Shown: positions 6,584 through 15,442, counted from the stretch's first letter. The stretch is DNA of 15,910 bases from Flavobacteriia bacterium (GCA_011330545.1 DRQI01000142.1:1-15910); one strand, 5' to 3'. Made by a program: numbers and translations. Notes: generated by a model from the letters alone, not told the origin.

Positions 6584-7543
6584 TCGATTATAAATGGGTA
6601 GAAAAATAAATGACAACCCACCAAAAAGTAATACCATTAGGGTTTGTGCAGTCCACATAATCCACCCGAAAGCCCTGGCAGGATTCAGGTCAACATTATA
6701 TAAAATAAGGGCACTGGCAACAGAAATAGGATAAATCCCCAAACCTCCATTAGTCAAAGCCATACTAATGCCACCAACAACAAACCCAACAATAATTGCC
6801 GAAAATGGCAAATTAGTAGTCTCAGGCAATGCAAAAGTAACGGCATAAAACATCAATACATACATCACCCAAATAAAAATAGTATGAAAAATAAAAGGCC
6901 ATTTTTTCTTCATTTTAAAGACACTGATAGCGCCTTCGATCAATCCGTTTATAAAATCTCTAATTTTTATAATAAAGGGTTTTTTAGATTTTTTAATCAA
7001 TCGATATAATAAAAATGCAACAGCAGCCAATAGTACGAGCAAGCCTCCCATTAGCAAATATGCAGAGGTAGATTTTGTAAAGATGTATTTTTTTAAAAGT
7101 TCGGCTTGTGCAAAAAAAGCGATACCAATGATAAAGAAAAGCATGATAACATCTGCAACACGTTCGGCAACAATGGTGCCGAAAGCTTTTTCAAAAGGAA
7201 TATCTTCATATTTTGAAATGGCGGTTGCCCTTGCTATTTCGCCAGACCTCGGAATTAATAAATTTAATAAGTAGGCTATTAAAACAGTCATTATGGTATT
7301 GGCAAATTTTGGTTTATAGCCAATAGGCTCTAATATAAATTGCCATCGATAGGCTCTTGATAAATGACTCAAAATACCAAAAAGTAAAGACACTAATACC
7401 CACCAATAATTTGCAGATTTAAAAGAGTTTGTGATGTCAATTTTATCTTGGGGAGAGAGCCTTGATAAAAAATTCCAAATTAAAATCAATCCTATGGCAA
7501 TAGGAATAGTTATAAATAATGTCTTTTTAGTTTTTTTGTTCAC
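6572..7543 (-). CDS. YbhN/LPG-synthase-TM-family membrane protein (flippase-like)
   Basis: This 323-residue multi-pass membrane protein has about eight hydrophobic segments spread over residues 8-315. Family hallmarks are present: LSRAYRWQFIL (about 61-71), LIPRSGEIARA (96-106), AERVADV (126-132) and TNGGLGIYP. These match the lysylphosphatidylglycerol-synthase transmembrane / UPF0104 family (PF03706). Members are thought to act in lipid translocation, but this protein has no catalytic LPG-synthase domain. It follows panC on the same strand by 35 bp, so co-transcription is likely. In other Flavobacteriaceae, from memory, panD usually lies between panC and this gene; it is not present here. 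The stop codon lies inside the convergent terminator stem. Confidence 0.88.
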   Translation of the reverse strand: MNKKTKKTLFITIPIAIGLILIWNFLSRLSPQDKIDITNSFKSANYWWVLVSLLFGILSHLSRAYRWQFILEPIGYKPKFANTIMTVLIAYLLNLLIPRSGEIARATAISKYEDIPFEKAFGTIVAERVADVIMLFFIIGIAFFAQAELLKKYIFTKSTSAYLLMGGLLVLLAAVAFLLYRLIKKSKKPFIIKIRDFINGLIEGAISVFKMKKKWPFIFHTIFIWVMYVLMFYAVTFALPETTNLPFSAIIVGFVVGGISMALTNGGLGIYPISVASALILYNVDLNPARAFGWIMWTAQTLMVLLFGGLSFIFLPIYNRKKV

Positions 7544-7578
7544 CTATAAAAGTTAGTATAATGAGTTTGCTAAAGTAA

Positions 7579-8421
7579 CTAATTTAAAGCGATATTATCA
7601 ATCAACCTGATATCTCCGGCAAATGCGGCTATAAAACCTCTATAAGAAGCTTTTTTACTTTTTCTTCTTACGGGCTTGAGGGTTTTACTATGGGCAATTT
7701 CAAAATATTCTAGTTGTAAAACAGCATTTTTTTTAAATTCGCCCTCAACCCATTCGATAACGGTTTGAATGGAGTCTTTTTTTAGTTTTTCTTTAGCTTT
7801 CATCAAAGTCTTATAAATAAAAGGGGCTTCTTTTCGTTGTGCTTTTGTCAATCTGACATTTCGCGAACTCATAGCCAAGCCATCAGGCTCACGATAAATC
7901 TCACAACCTATAATTTGAACCGGTATCCTATATTTTTCAACAAGTTTTTTAATAATCTGAAGTTGTTGAAAATCTTTTTCGCCAAAATAGGCTTTTAGGG
8001 GTTTTACAATTTCAAAAAAACGTTTTACTATGGTGCCCACTCCGTCAAAATGGCCCTTGCGGTGTTTGCCTTCCATTTCAAATTCAAGTCCGTCAAAGTC
8101 GAAATGCAAAGCATTGATATTGTCATCGTAAATTTCACTTACAGACGGCACAAAAACAACATCGCATTTTATAGTTTGTAACAATGCCAAATCTTCTTCT
8201 ATGGTACGCGGATAACTCCTCAAGTCTTCTTTTTTGTCAAATTGTGTAGGGTTTACAAAAATACTCACTACAGAAATGTCATTTTCATTGTTGGCCTTCT
8301 CAATTAATGATAAATGCCCTTTGTGTAAAGCCCCCATAGTAGGAATGAAACCAATAGAAGCCCTGATAGTTATTTCGGCTAAATGCTCTTGTAATAATTC
8401 TTTTTTATAGAAAACCTTCAT
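7579..8421 (-). CDS. panC: Pantothenate synthetase (pantoate--beta-alanine ligase)
   Basis: PanC condenses pantoate with beta-alanine using ATP to make pantothenate, the vitamin B5 precursor of coenzyme A, in the cytoplasm. The protein has 280 residues, the usual length. Visible motifs are FIPTMGALHKGH with the nucleotide-binding HxGH motif at His33-His36, VSIFVNPTQF (52-61), GKHRKGHFDGV for pantoate contact (118-128), YFGEKDFQQ (145-153) and EPDGLAMSSRN, the KMSKS-like loop (178-188). The ATG at 8419-8421 opens directly into MKVFYKKELL. It is divergent from the GT5-domain gene at 8526 (104 bp between starts) and leads a leftward pair with the YbhN-like gene. Confidence 0.97.
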   Translation of the reverse strand: MKVFYKKELLQEHLAEITIRASIGFIPTMGALHKGHLSLIEKANNENDISVVSIFVNPTQFDKKEDLRSYPRTIEEDLALLQTIKCDVVFVPSVSEIYDDNINALHFDFDGLEFEMEGKHRKGHFDGVGTIVKRFFEIVKPLKAYFGEKDFQQLQIIKKLVEKYRIPVQIIGCEIYREPDGLAMSSRNVRLTKAQRKEAPFIYKTLMKAKEKLKKDSIQTVIEWVEGEFKKNAVLQLEYFEIAHSKTLKPVRRKSKKASYRGFIAAFAGDIRLIDNIALN

Positions 8422-8492
8422 TGAAAGATGTTATATTAGTGTTAAAAGCTCGTAAACTTAGTATTTTAAGTTTAAATCTAAGTAAAAATTTG

Positions 8493-8500
8493 TAATTTTG
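8493..8500 (+). promoter_or_regulatory. Putative -7 box for the GT5/DUF4270/glmS genes
   Basis: TAATTTTG is a full match to TAnnTTTG and is followed by CA as in typical Flavobacterium promoters. It lies 25 bp before the ATG at 8526. No strong -33 element is visible. It could drive the three rightward genes up to glmS, which are spaced by only 26 and 13 bp. Confidence 0.5.
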
Positions 8501-8525
8501 CATATCCTTAATTTTAGATGGGTTT

Positions 8526-9332
8526 ATGAAAGATAAGAGAATATTGTATGTGTCTTCAGAGGTAGTCCCTTATTTACCGGAAACAGAAACGTCAAGTACT
8601 TCATTTGAGATTGCCAGAAAAATGCACGGCAACGGTGCGCAAACACGTATTTTTATGCCTAGGTTTGGCGTCATTAACGAACGGAGGCATCAATTGCATG
8701 AGGTTATTCGTTTATCAGGAATGAACCTGATAATCAATGATATGGATATGCCGTTGATTATCAAAGTGGCTTCTATTCCGAAAGAAAGAATGCAAGTATA
8801 CTTTATTGATAATGATGAGTATTTTAAGCGGAAAGCGCTCTATACCGATGAAGATGGCAATTTGTTTGCTGATAACGATGAGCGTACCATATTTTTTGCC
8901 AAAGGCGTTGTTGAGACGGTAAAAAAATTGAATTGGGCTCCCGATATTATTCATGTACACGGATGGATGGCTTCACTATTGCCATTATACTTGCGAGAGT
9001 ATTATAAAAACGACCCTTTATTTTCTGACAGTAAAATTGTAACCTCTATTTATGGCAATGGTTTTAAAGGTACTTTAGGGAATGATTTAGTAGATAAAAT
9101 TAAGTACGATGCGATAGCTGAGGATAAATTGAGCACCTTGTCAAAAGCAAGCCATAGCAATCTTTTAAAAATTGCCATTGAAAATTCTGATGCTGTTATT
9201 AAAGGGAGTGAACATCTTTCTGAAGAAATCGAAAAATATATCCAAGAAAATAAAATCCCTGTGTTAGCATTCCAATCAGAGGAAGATTATAACGAAGCAT
9301 ACTCCAACTTTTACCTTACCGAAGTTTTATAA
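8526..9332 (+). CDS. Glycogen/starch synthase catalytic-domain-like protein (GT5 N-domain only)
   Basis: This 268-residue protein resembles the N-terminal Rossmann domain of GlgA (glycosyltransferase family 5). KRILYVSSEVVPYLPETE matches the domain start, with RIFMPRFGVINERRH (the MPxYG-like strand) and DIIHVHGWMASLLPLYLREY (the HxHDWxTxLxPxxL segment). A full GlgA has about 480 residues and a second GT-B domain that binds ADP-glucose; that half is absent. The KxGGL nucleotide-sugar motif after the SEVxP phrase is replaced by an ETSSTS stretch. It is therefore unlikely to be an active glycogen synthase. The same short form sits next to panC and DUF4270 in other flavobacteria, from memory, so it is a conserved protein and not a recent truncation. 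Its true role is unknown. Confidence 0.85.
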   Translation: MKDKRILYVSSEVVPYLPETETSSTSFEIARKMHGNGAQTRIFMPRFGVINERRHQLHEVIRLSGMNLIINDMDMPLIIKVASIPKERMQVYFIDNDEYFKRKALYTDEDGNLFADNDERTIFFAKGVVETVKKLNWAPDIIHVHGWMASLLPLYLREYYKNDPLFSDSKIVTSIYGNGFKGTLGNDLVDKIKYDAIAEDKLSTLSKASHSNLLKIAIENSDAVIKGSEHLSEEIEKYIQENKIPVLAFQSEEDYNEAYSNFYLTEVL

Positions 9333-9358
9333 AAATATTAAAAAATAATTTTTTGTTT

Positions 9359-10957
9359 ATGACAATACGAATTGTAAACAGTGTGAAGTATGTCGGGCTT
9401 TTTACCCTTGCTTTACTTAGTATAATTGCCTGTGAAAGAGATTTTGAAAATATAGGCGTACAATTAGTCGATAATAATCAGTTTGATACTAAAGATACCA
9501 TTTTTGAAATAATTGTTAATACCAAAAATGTAGTCTCTTCACAAGTAAATCAAGATGACCCTACAACAAGAGATATTGATGGCCTGACACAATATTTGTT
9601 AGGGGTTTATAAGAGCGATAAATTCGGATTGCTCAAAACTACTTTTGTAAGTCAATTGGGATTGCCCTCAAAAGTTGATTTTGGCGATAACCCTTCTATC
9701 GATACGATCGTTCTGAATATTCCGTATTATTCAACAAAACTTGCTGATAATAGTGACCGGACACCCAATTTTAAATTAGATTCTATTTTAGGCAACCGAG
9801 ATGCCGAATATACCCTTTCGGTATACGAGCTAGGCACTTTCTTAAATGCCTTAGACCCTATAGACCCTACTAAGAAAAAAAGATATTTTTCCGATGAGTC
9901 ATATAATAAGAGAGCAATGCTTTATTCAGGGATGTTCAAGCCCAATAAGAATGACACTGTTTTATACGTAAAAAGAAGGTTTTTAGACAGTGATAGAAAC
10001 ACGGTAGATGACATTGATACCGTTAAAACAGAATCGGTGTCGCCTTCAATTAAACTCCCCTTAGACACGCTCTTTTTTAGAAATAATTTTATCAATCAAC
10101 AAAATTCAGGAGTATTCGACTCAAATGATAGTTTCTTAGATTATTTTAGGGGGATTCTTATAGAAGCTGATGGAACCGACGGGGCGTTGATGACACTGGC
10201 AATGGTAAATGCTTCTATTACTATCTATTATACCAATACCGAATTGAAAGATGAAACAGATACCGATTTAAACGGCAACGGAACTACTGATGATACCAAT
10301 GTACCCGTACGTACAAAACAATCATTGGCTTTCTCTCTTTCGGGTATCAGGGCTAGCCAGTATAATAGAGATTATGCCGACGGTGAAGTAAACTCCTTTT
10401 TTGACCCGAATGTGAATGTAACTATCGGCCAAGAAAAGATATACGTTCAAGGAGCTGCCGGTTCTATGGCAGAAATACAACTGTTTAGAGATGCCGATCT
10501 CGAGGCCATTAGAAATGAAAATTGGCTGATTAACGAAGCAAACATAACCCTTTATGTCGATAATCCTAGTATAGATACTATTGTACCTAATAGGTTGCAA
10601 TTGTATAACTTAGACAATAATTCGCAAATAAGAGACGTTTTCACAGAGGCTCAAATAAACGGTATTGGCGGATCGTTAGAAAGAGATGACAATGGAAACC
10701 CTTACCGGTATAAATTTAGGATTACCGATTATATTTCTGAAGTATTGAAATCAGACAATCCGTTACCATTGTCAAGATTAGGGCTTAAAGTATTTCATCC
10801 AACAGATGTGCCTAGTGCTATCATTGCCAATGATACCCTAAACAAAAAATTTAGTTGGATAGCAAAAGGGGTAGTGCTAAAAGGATTTGACCCGATGAAT
10901 GCAAATGACCCTCAAAGAATAAAATTAGAAATTTTCTATACAATAAATAACGAGTAA
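9359..10957 (+). CDS. DUF4270 family lipoprotein, probably surface-exposed
   Basis: From the ATG at 9359 the protein has 532 residues; a TTG two codons earlier is less likely as start. The N-terminus is a lipoprotein signal peptide, VGLFTLALLSIIAC, with lipobox IIAC and lipidated Cys25. The residues after Cys, ERDFE, resemble the SDDFE lipoprotein export signal described for Flavobacterium johnsoniae, pointing to the outer leaflet of the outer membrane. The body is beta-rich and Asp/Asn-rich, with the DUF4270 (PF14092) pattern: DTKDTIFEIIVNTKNV, then a YLLGVYKSDKFGLLKTTFVSQL segment, and late SRLGLKVF and KLEIFYT. The function of DUF4270 proteins is not known to me. It lies 26 bp after the GT5-domain gene and 13 bp before glmS, a conserved flavobacterial order. 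Confidence 0.88.
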   Translation: MTIRIVNSVKYVGLFTLALLSIIACERDFENIGVQLVDNNQFDTKDTIFEIIVNTKNVVSSQVNQDDPTTRDIDGLTQYLLGVYKSDKFGLLKTTFVSQLGLPSKVDFGDNPSIDTIVLNIPYYSTKLADNSDRTPNFKLDSILGNRDAEYTLSVYELGTFLNALDPIDPTKKKRYFSDESYNKRAMLYSGMFKPNKNDTVLYVKRRFLDSDRNTVDDIDTVKTESVSPSIKLPLDTLFFRNNFINQQNSGVFDSNDSFLDYFRGILIEADGTDGALMTLAMVNASITIYYTNTELKDETDTDLNGNGTTDDTNVPVRTKQSLAFSLSGIRASQYNRDYADGEVNSFFDPNVNVTIGQEKIYVQGAAGSMAEIQLFRDADLEAIRNENWLINEANITLYVDNPSIDTIVPNRLQLYNLDNNSQIRDVFTEAQINGIGGSLERDDNGNPYRYKFRITDYISEVLKSDNPLPLSRLGLKVFHPTDVPSAIIANDTLNKKFSWIAKGVVLKGFDPMNANDPQRIKLEIFYTINNE

Positions 10958-10970
10958 AAAAACAATTGCT

Positions 10971-12824
10971 ATGTGTGGAATTACAGGTTATATAGGTTAT
11001 CGAGAGGCGTATCCGATTATTATCAACGGATTACAGCGCTTAGAATACAGAGGTTATGACAGTGCCGGAGTAGTATTGTATGACGGTTCTCAAATCAACC
11101 TATCAAAAACCAAAGGAAAAGTTAGCGACCTTATTGAAAAAGTAACAGGCCAAATCTCAAAAAAAGGCAATTTAGGAATTGGCCATACCCGATGGGCCAC
11201 CCATGGTGTGCCTAATGATGTAAACTCACATCCTCATACATCGCAATCAGGCAATTTGGTAATTGTGCATAATGGTATTATTGAAAATTATGATACTATT
11301 AAAAAAGAATTGGTTAATAGAGGATATATTTTTCAGAGTGATACTGATACAGAGGTGTTGGTAAATTTGATAGAAGAAATAAAAAAGCAAGACAATGTAA
11401 AGCTCGGAAAAGCGGTTCAAATAGCATTAAACCAAGTAGTTGGGGCTTATGCCATTGCTGTTTTTGACCAAACCAAACCCGATGAAATAGTAGTGGCGCG
11501 TTTAGGAAGCCCTATTGCTATCGGTATCGGAAAAGACAATAAAGAATTTTTTATTGCTTCAGACGCTTCACCTTTTATAGAATATACAAAAAATGCCATT
11601 TATTTAGAAGATGAAGAAATGGCTATTATTCGTTTAGGAAGAGATGTTAAGATTCGAAAAATTAAAGACGATTCGTTGGTAGATGCCCATATTCAGAAAT
11701 TACAATTAAATTTAGAGCAAATTGAAAAAGGGGGCTATGAGCATTTTATGTTAAAAGAAATTTATGAGCAGCCCCATGCCATAAACGATACCTATAGAGG
11801 AAGGCTTCTCAGAAATGCTGCAATCATTAAAATGACAGGTGTAGAAGATAATATGAAGCGGTTTTTAAATGCAAACAGAATCATTATCGTGGCTTGTGGC
11901 ACATCATGGCATGCCGGATTGGTAGCTGAGTACTTATTTGAAGATTTGGCAAGAATCCCCGTAGAAGTTGAATATGCTTCAGAGTTCAGGTACCGCAATC
12001 CGATTATTAGCGAAAAAGATATTGTGATTGCCATTTCACAATCGGGTGAAACGGCTGATACGTTGGCGGCCATAAAATTAGCAAAATCGAAAGGCGCTTT
12101 TGTCTTTGGCGTATGCAATGTAGTAGGCTCTTCTATTGCCCGAGAAACCGATGCCGGGGCATATACACATGCCGGCCCTGAAATTGGCGTGGCATCTACC
12201 AAAGCATTTACCACTCAAATAACCGTATTGAGTTTAATTGCTCTGCGGTTGGCCAGAGCCAAAGGCACAATCACAAGTTCAGATTATCGTTACCATCTGC
12301 AAGAATTAGAATTGATTCCTAAAAAGGTAAAAACATTATTAACTATTGATGACAAGGTAAAATACATTGCCGGTATTTATAAAGGTGTGAGTAATTTCCT
12401 ATACCTCGGAAGAGGGTATAATTTTCCGGTGGCTCTTGAAGGTGCCTTAAAATTGAAAGAAATATCTTATATCCATGCCGAAGGCTATCCTGCTGCCGAA
12501 ATGAAACACGGGCCTATTGCCTTGATTGATGAAAATATGCCCATAGTAGTTATTGCTACCAATAAAGGGCATTACGATAAGGTTGTTAGTAACATTCAAG
12601 AGATAAAATCGCGTAAAGGCCAAATTATTGCCATTGTTACCGAGGGCGATGTTGTGGTAAAAGAAATTGCTGACCATGTGATTGAAATACCCGAAACCCA
12701 CGAAGCTTTTACTCCGTTATTAACTACTATTCCGTTACAATTATTATCCTATCATATAGCCGTGATGCGAGGTTGTAATGTTGACCAACCTAGGAATTTG
12801 GCGAAGTCGGTTACCGTGGAGTAA
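10971..12824 (+). CDS. glmS: Glutamine--fructose-6-phosphate aminotransferase (isomerizing)
   Basis: GlmS makes glucosamine-6-phosphate from fructose-6-phosphate and glutamine, the first committed step towards UDP-GlcNAc for peptidoglycan and LPS. The protein has 617 residues, typical for the family. The N-terminal glutaminase starts MCGITGYIGY with catalytic Cys2 after Met removal, and has GHTRWATHG (71-79) and VHNGIIENY (99-107). Two SIS sugar-isomerase domains follow: IIVACGTSWHAG (306-316) with ISQSGETADT (355-364) in the first, and the LEGALKLKEISYIHAEGYPA region with EMKHGPIAL in the second. The C-terminus LAKSVTVE is the family ending that closes the fructose-6-phosphate site. Only 13 bp separate it from the DUF4270 gene, so there is no room for a glmS ribozyme or a long leader. 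Confidence 0.98.
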   Translation: MCGITGYIGYREAYPIIINGLQRLEYRGYDSAGVVLYDGSQINLSKTKGKVSDLIEKVTGQISKKGNLGIGHTRWATHGVPNDVNSHPHTSQSGNLVIVHNGIIENYDTIKKELVNRGYIFQSDTDTEVLVNLIEEIKKQDNVKLGKAVQIALNQVVGAYAIAVFDQTKPDEIVVARLGSPIAIGIGKDNKEFFIASDASPFIEYTKNAIYLEDEEMAIIRLGRDVKIRKIKDDSLVDAHIQKLQLNLEQIEKGGYEHFMLKEIYEQPHAINDTYRGRLLRNAAIIKMTGVEDNMKRFLNANRIIIVACGTSWHAGLVAEYLFEDLARIPVEVEYASEFRYRNPIISEKDIVIAISQSGETADTLAAIKLAKSKGAFVFGVCNVVGSSIARETDAGAYTHAGPEIGVASTKAFTTQITVLSLIALRLARAKGTITSSDYRYHLQELELIPKKVKTLLTIDDKVKYIAGIYKGVSNFLYLGRGYNFPVALEGALKLKEISYIHAEGYPAAEMKHGPIALIDENMPIVVIATNKGHYDKVVSNIQEIKSRKGQIIAIVTEGDVVVKEIADHVIEIPETHEAFTPLLTTIPLQLLSYHIAVMRGCNVDQPRNLAKSVTVE

Positions 12825-12826
12825 TT

Positions 12827-12868
<42 letters not shown>

Positions 12869-12883
12869 TGGTTACGGATTGCT

Positions 12884-13510
12884 TCATTTGCCATTAAATG
12901 CGCTCATGGTATTGGCGATGCCCGCAGTACCAAAAGAGAGAATCAAATCACAGGCTTTGTCTAATCTTTCAGGCAGCTTTGAAGTTTCGTCATCATTCCA
13001 TTCGCCTAGCACATAATCAATTTGTTTTCCTTTTTTAAACTCAGCACCAACGCCAAATCGAAAACGGGGATAGTTTTGCGTATTTAAAGCAGCATTGATA
13101 TCTTTCAGCCCATTGTGGCCACCATCGCTGCCTTTTGCTTTTAAACGGAAAGTACCAAAAGGAATATTCAAATCATCACAAACAACAAGTACATTTTCCA
13201 GGGGTATTTTTTCTTTGGTTATCCAATACTTTACGGCTTTTCCACTTAAGTTCATATACGTAGACGGCTTTAATAAAATAAAAGTCCGGCCTTTAAACCT
13301 AAATTTTGTGATAGCCCCCAGTTTTTTATTTTCAAAATTGACACTTTGTTTAGAAGCTAGCGCATCTAAAATTTTAAAACCGATATTATGCCTGGTATTT
13401 TCGTAGTTGGCACCGATATTTCCTAAACCGGCAATCAAGTATTTTTTCATAGTATCTGAGGTATCTTTTTTAAAGCCGAAAATAGATTTTAACAAAGAAA
13501 TAAGTTCCAT
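12884..13510 (-). CDS. pth: Peptidyl-tRNA hydrolase
   Basis: Pth cleaves peptidyl-tRNA released by abortive translation and recycles tRNA in the cytoplasm. From the ATG at 13508-13510 the protein has 208 residues; the core enzyme begins at Met21 (ATG 13448-13450, [13 protein letters not shown]). The 20-residue leader [20 protein letters not shown] resembles extensions I recall from other flavobacterial Pth proteins, so I keep the longer start, though the short one is possible. Conserved residues are Asn31 in GLGNIG, catalytic His41 in NTRHNIGF, Asn87 in STYMNLSG, Asp113 in [11 protein letters not shown], and the [10 protein letters not shown] loop with Asn133. GLGNIG in place of GLGNPG is common in Bacteroidota. 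It lies downstream of rplY on the same strand, with a terminator-like hairpin between them. Confidence 0.95.
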   Translation of the reverse strand: MELISLLKSIFGFKKDTSDTMKKYLIAGLGNIGANYENTRHNIGFKILDALASKQSVNFENKKLGAITKFRFKGRTFILLKPSTYMNLSGKAVKYWITKEKIPLENVLVVCDDLNIPFGTFRLKAKGSDGGHNGLKDINAALNTQNYPRFRFGVGAEFKKGKQIDYVLGEWNDDETSKLPERLDKACDLILSFGTAGIANTMSAFNGK

Positions 13511-13521
13511 CGAGTAAAAAT

Positions 13522-13547
13522 AAAAAAAGCTCCGCGAAAGCGAAGCT
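13522..13547 (-). terminator. Rho-independent terminator after rplY
   Basis: On the - strand AGCTTCGC pairs with GCGGAGCT (one G-U pair) around a 4-nt loop, followed by seven T. It lies between the rplY stop and the pth start, so pth probably depends on read-through or a weak local promoter. Confidence 0.8.
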
Positions 13548-13571
13548 CTTTTTAGTAAATTTTATAATGAC

Positions 13572-14228
13572 TTATTGTTTTGCATCACCTTCGGCAGCCG
13601 GAGCTTCTCCACCCTCAGCCGCAGTTGCTTCGCCTTCTTCGCCTTCTTCACCTTCTTCTTCGTCAACTTCGTCAACAATTGCAGCACGTGCCATTCTTAC
13701 TTGAACGATTACCATATCTTCGGGATGCAGAATCGTATAAGCATCATTGATTATATCCCTTATAAATATTTTATCTCCAATTTTTAGTTCAGAAATATCG
13801 GCATTGATAAAATCGGGTAAATTTGCAGGAATTGCCCTTATACGTAATCTACGATTAGGGAAACGCAGCACGCCACCATTTATAACTCCGGGGGCACTAC
13901 CTAATAATTTTACCGGAATATTCATAGTAACTTCTTTATCATCAAATAATTGATAAAAGTCAATATGTAAAATTTTATCAGTAACAGGATGAAACTGAAT
14001 ATCTTGTAAAATGGCATTTAATTTTTCGCCACTGTCTAGTTCAATCGTTGCAGTGTAAACATTGGGAGTATAAACCAAGTTTTTGAACGATAATTCGTCA
14101 GCTGAAAAGTGAATTGGCTTGTCTCCTCCGTATAGCACGCAAGGAACCTTTCCAGCATTACGTAAGGCTTTGGTAGCAACCTTGCCCACGCTTTCTCTTT
14201 GAGATCCTTTGATTGTAATAGATTTCAT
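13572..14228 (-). CDS. rplY: 50S ribosomal protein L25 / general stress protein Ctc
   Basis: This is the long (TL5/Ctc) form of L25, which binds 5S rRNA in the large subunit. I choose the ATG at 14226-14228, giving 218 residues that start [16 protein letters not shown], the conserved beginning of the family; an ATG 39 bases earlier adds [13 protein letters not shown], which looks like leader sequence. The N-terminal L25 domain covers about 1-92 ([26 protein letters not shown]). The C-terminal Ctc beta domain covers about 95-180 ([32 protein letters not shown]). The last 35-40 residues are an acidic Glu/Gly/Ala tail, common in flavobacterial L25. It follows prs on the same strand after a gap of about 96 bp. 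Confidence 0.95.
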   Translation of the reverse strand: MKSITIKGSQRESVGKVATKALRNAGKVPCVLYGGDKPIHFSADELSFKNLVYTPNVYTATIELDSGEKLNAILQDIQFHPVTDKILHIDFYQLFDDKEVTMNIPVKLLGSAPGVINGGVLRFPNRRLRIRAIPANLPDFINADISELKIGDKIFIRDIINDAYTILHPEDMVIVQVRMARAAIVDEVDEEEGEEGEEGEATAAEGGEAPAAEGDAKQ

Positions 14229-14324
14229 CTGTTTGTATTTATTGTTTTTTGTTGTTAGATAGAACACCCAAAATAACTATCCGTATTCTTAAAAAATGTA
14301 ACTAAGGGTGTTTAATTGTTTAAA

Positions 14325-15266
14325 TTACATTAAAAATTGATCACTGATAGATTGATTGGTTTGCACCTTATGCATCACGTCAGCGAATAAGGGGGCGCAA
14401 GATATAACTTTTATTTTAGAAATTTGCTTTTTTAATGGGATAGTATCGGTTATAATTAATTCTAATAATTTCGAATTTTCAATACGCTCATAAGCCTTAC
14501 CCGAAAGCACCCCATGGGTACAAATGGCACGTACGCTTTTGGCGCCTTTTTCTAGCATTAAACCGGCAGCTTTTGCCAATGTTCCGGCAGTGTCTACCAT
14601 GTCATCAACAATGATTACATTTCTGCCTTTTACCTCGCCGATAAGTTCCATGTGAGAGATTACATTTGCTTTTTTTCGTTGTTTGTAGCAAATAACAACT
14701 TCACTTTCAAGAAACTTAGAATAAGCATATGCCCTTTTAGAACCGCCCATATCAGGTGAAGCAATGGTAATATTGTCTAAGTTTAAACTTTTAATGGCAG
14801 GCAAAAAAATAGTTGACGCATATAAATGGTCAACTGGTTTTTCAAAAAATCCTTGAATTTGGTCGGCGTGTAAATCCATCGTAACAATTCGGGTAGCGCC
14901 GGCTGCTTGCAATAAATTGGCTATCATTTTTGCGGCGATGGGTACTCTCGGCTTGTCTTTTCTATCTTGCCGTGCCCATCCGAAATAAGGAATAACAGCG
15001 GTGATATGCCTGGCCGATGCGCGTTTGGCAGCATCAATCATCAAGAGCATTTCCATTAAATTATCTGAAGACGGAAAGGTAGAGCCGATGATAAAAATGC
15101 GTCGTCCCCGTATAGATTCTTCGAAAGAAACTTGGAATTCTCCATCGCTGAAAATATTTTTTTTAGATTTTCCGAGCTCTGTGCCGTAAGCTTTGGCTAT
15201 TTTTTGTGCCAATTCTATTGATTGAGAACAAGCAAAGAGCTTGGGTTTGGGTACTTTAAGTTTCAT
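14325..15266 (-). CDS. prs: Ribose-phosphate pyrophosphokinase (PRPP synthetase)
   Basis: Prs transfers pyrophosphate from ATP to ribose-5-phosphate to make PRPP, needed for purine, pyrimidine, NAD, histidine and tryptophan synthesis. The protein has 313 residues, the usual class I length. Key motifs are FSDGEFQVSFEESIRG (39-54), the flexible catalytic loop YFGWARQDRKDKPR (94-107), TMDLHADQIQGFF with active-site His133 (129-141), SPDMGGSKRA (170-179), and the PRPP-binding loop VIIVDDMVDTAGTL (217-230). Gene order prs-rplY-pth on one strand is usual in Bacteroidota. A -7-like box at 15314-15321 lies upstream. Confidence 0.98.
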   Translation of the reverse strand: MKLKVPKPKLFACSQSIELAQKIAKAYGTELGKSKKNIFSDGEFQVSFEESIRGRRIFIIGSTFPSSDNLMEMLLMIDAAKRASARHITAVIPYFGWARQDRKDKPRVPIAAKMIANLLQAAGATRIVTMDLHADQIQGFFEKPVDHLYASTIFLPAIKSLNLDNITIASPDMGGSKRAYAYSKFLESEVVICYKQRKKANVISHMELIGEVKGRNVIIVDDMVDTAGTLAKAAGLMLEKGAKSVRAICTHGVLSGKAYERIENSKLLELIITDTIPLKKQISKIKVISCAPLFADVMHKVQTNQSISDQFLM

Positions 15267-15313
15267 TTGTTGCTTATTAGTTGTGTTGTTTTTAAATAGT
15301 TAGCTATAGATGG

Positions 15314-15321
15314 CAAAAGTA
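15314..15321 (-). promoter_or_regulatory. Putative -7 box for prs
   Basis: The reverse strand reads TACTTTTG, matching TAnnTTTG, 47 bp before the prs ATG. No clear -33 TTG is visible at the expected spacing. Confidence 0.45.
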
Positions 15322-15385
15322 AAAATTATTTAAAAAAGAAGTTGTAGTTATCTTATAAAATATGGGATAGACCAAAAATATTTTT

Positions 15386-15393
15386 TAGCTTTG
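15386..15393 (+). promoter_or_regulatory. Putative -7 box of the tRNA-Leu locus
   Basis: TAGCTTTG, followed by CA, matches TAnnTTTG. It lies 20 bp before the first base of the broken tRNA-Leu fragment, as expected for the original promoter of a tRNA gene. In the present arrangement it would transcribe the fragment, the GIY-YIG gene and the intact tRNA together. Confidence 0.5.
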
Positions 15394-15422
15394 CAGTCTG
15401 AATTTTATTTTTTGCCTTGGTG

Positions 15423-15442
15423 CCTGCCTGCCGGTAGGCAGG
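15423..15442. repeat. Palindromic repeat inserted in the tRNA fragment, copy A
   Basis: CCTGCCTGCCGGTAGGCAGG is a palindrome with one mismatched pair. It separates base 9 from base 10 of the tRNA-Leu sequence, as shown by comparison with the intact copy at 15742. A diverged copy lies at 4010-4027. Confidence 0.85.

Noticed and set aside
10958-10970. glmS ribozyme or riboswitch
   Set aside because: Only 13 bases separate the upstream stop from the glmS start, too few for the ribozyme.
11792-12214. 140-codon reverse-strand frame inside glmS
   Set aside because: It overlaps the first SIS domain of glmS, has no recognisable domain, and is a shadow of strongly biased coding sequence.
13600-13680. 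Short tandem repeat of TTCGCCTTC-type units
   Set aside because: This is the coding sequence of the acidic Glu/Gly/Ala tail of L25, usual for flavobacteria, and not an independent repeat element.
14262-14314. AACACCC...GGGTGTT inverted repeat between prs and rplY
   Set aside because: The arms are 7 bp and about 40 bases apart with no T-run; too weak to call a terminator or operator.
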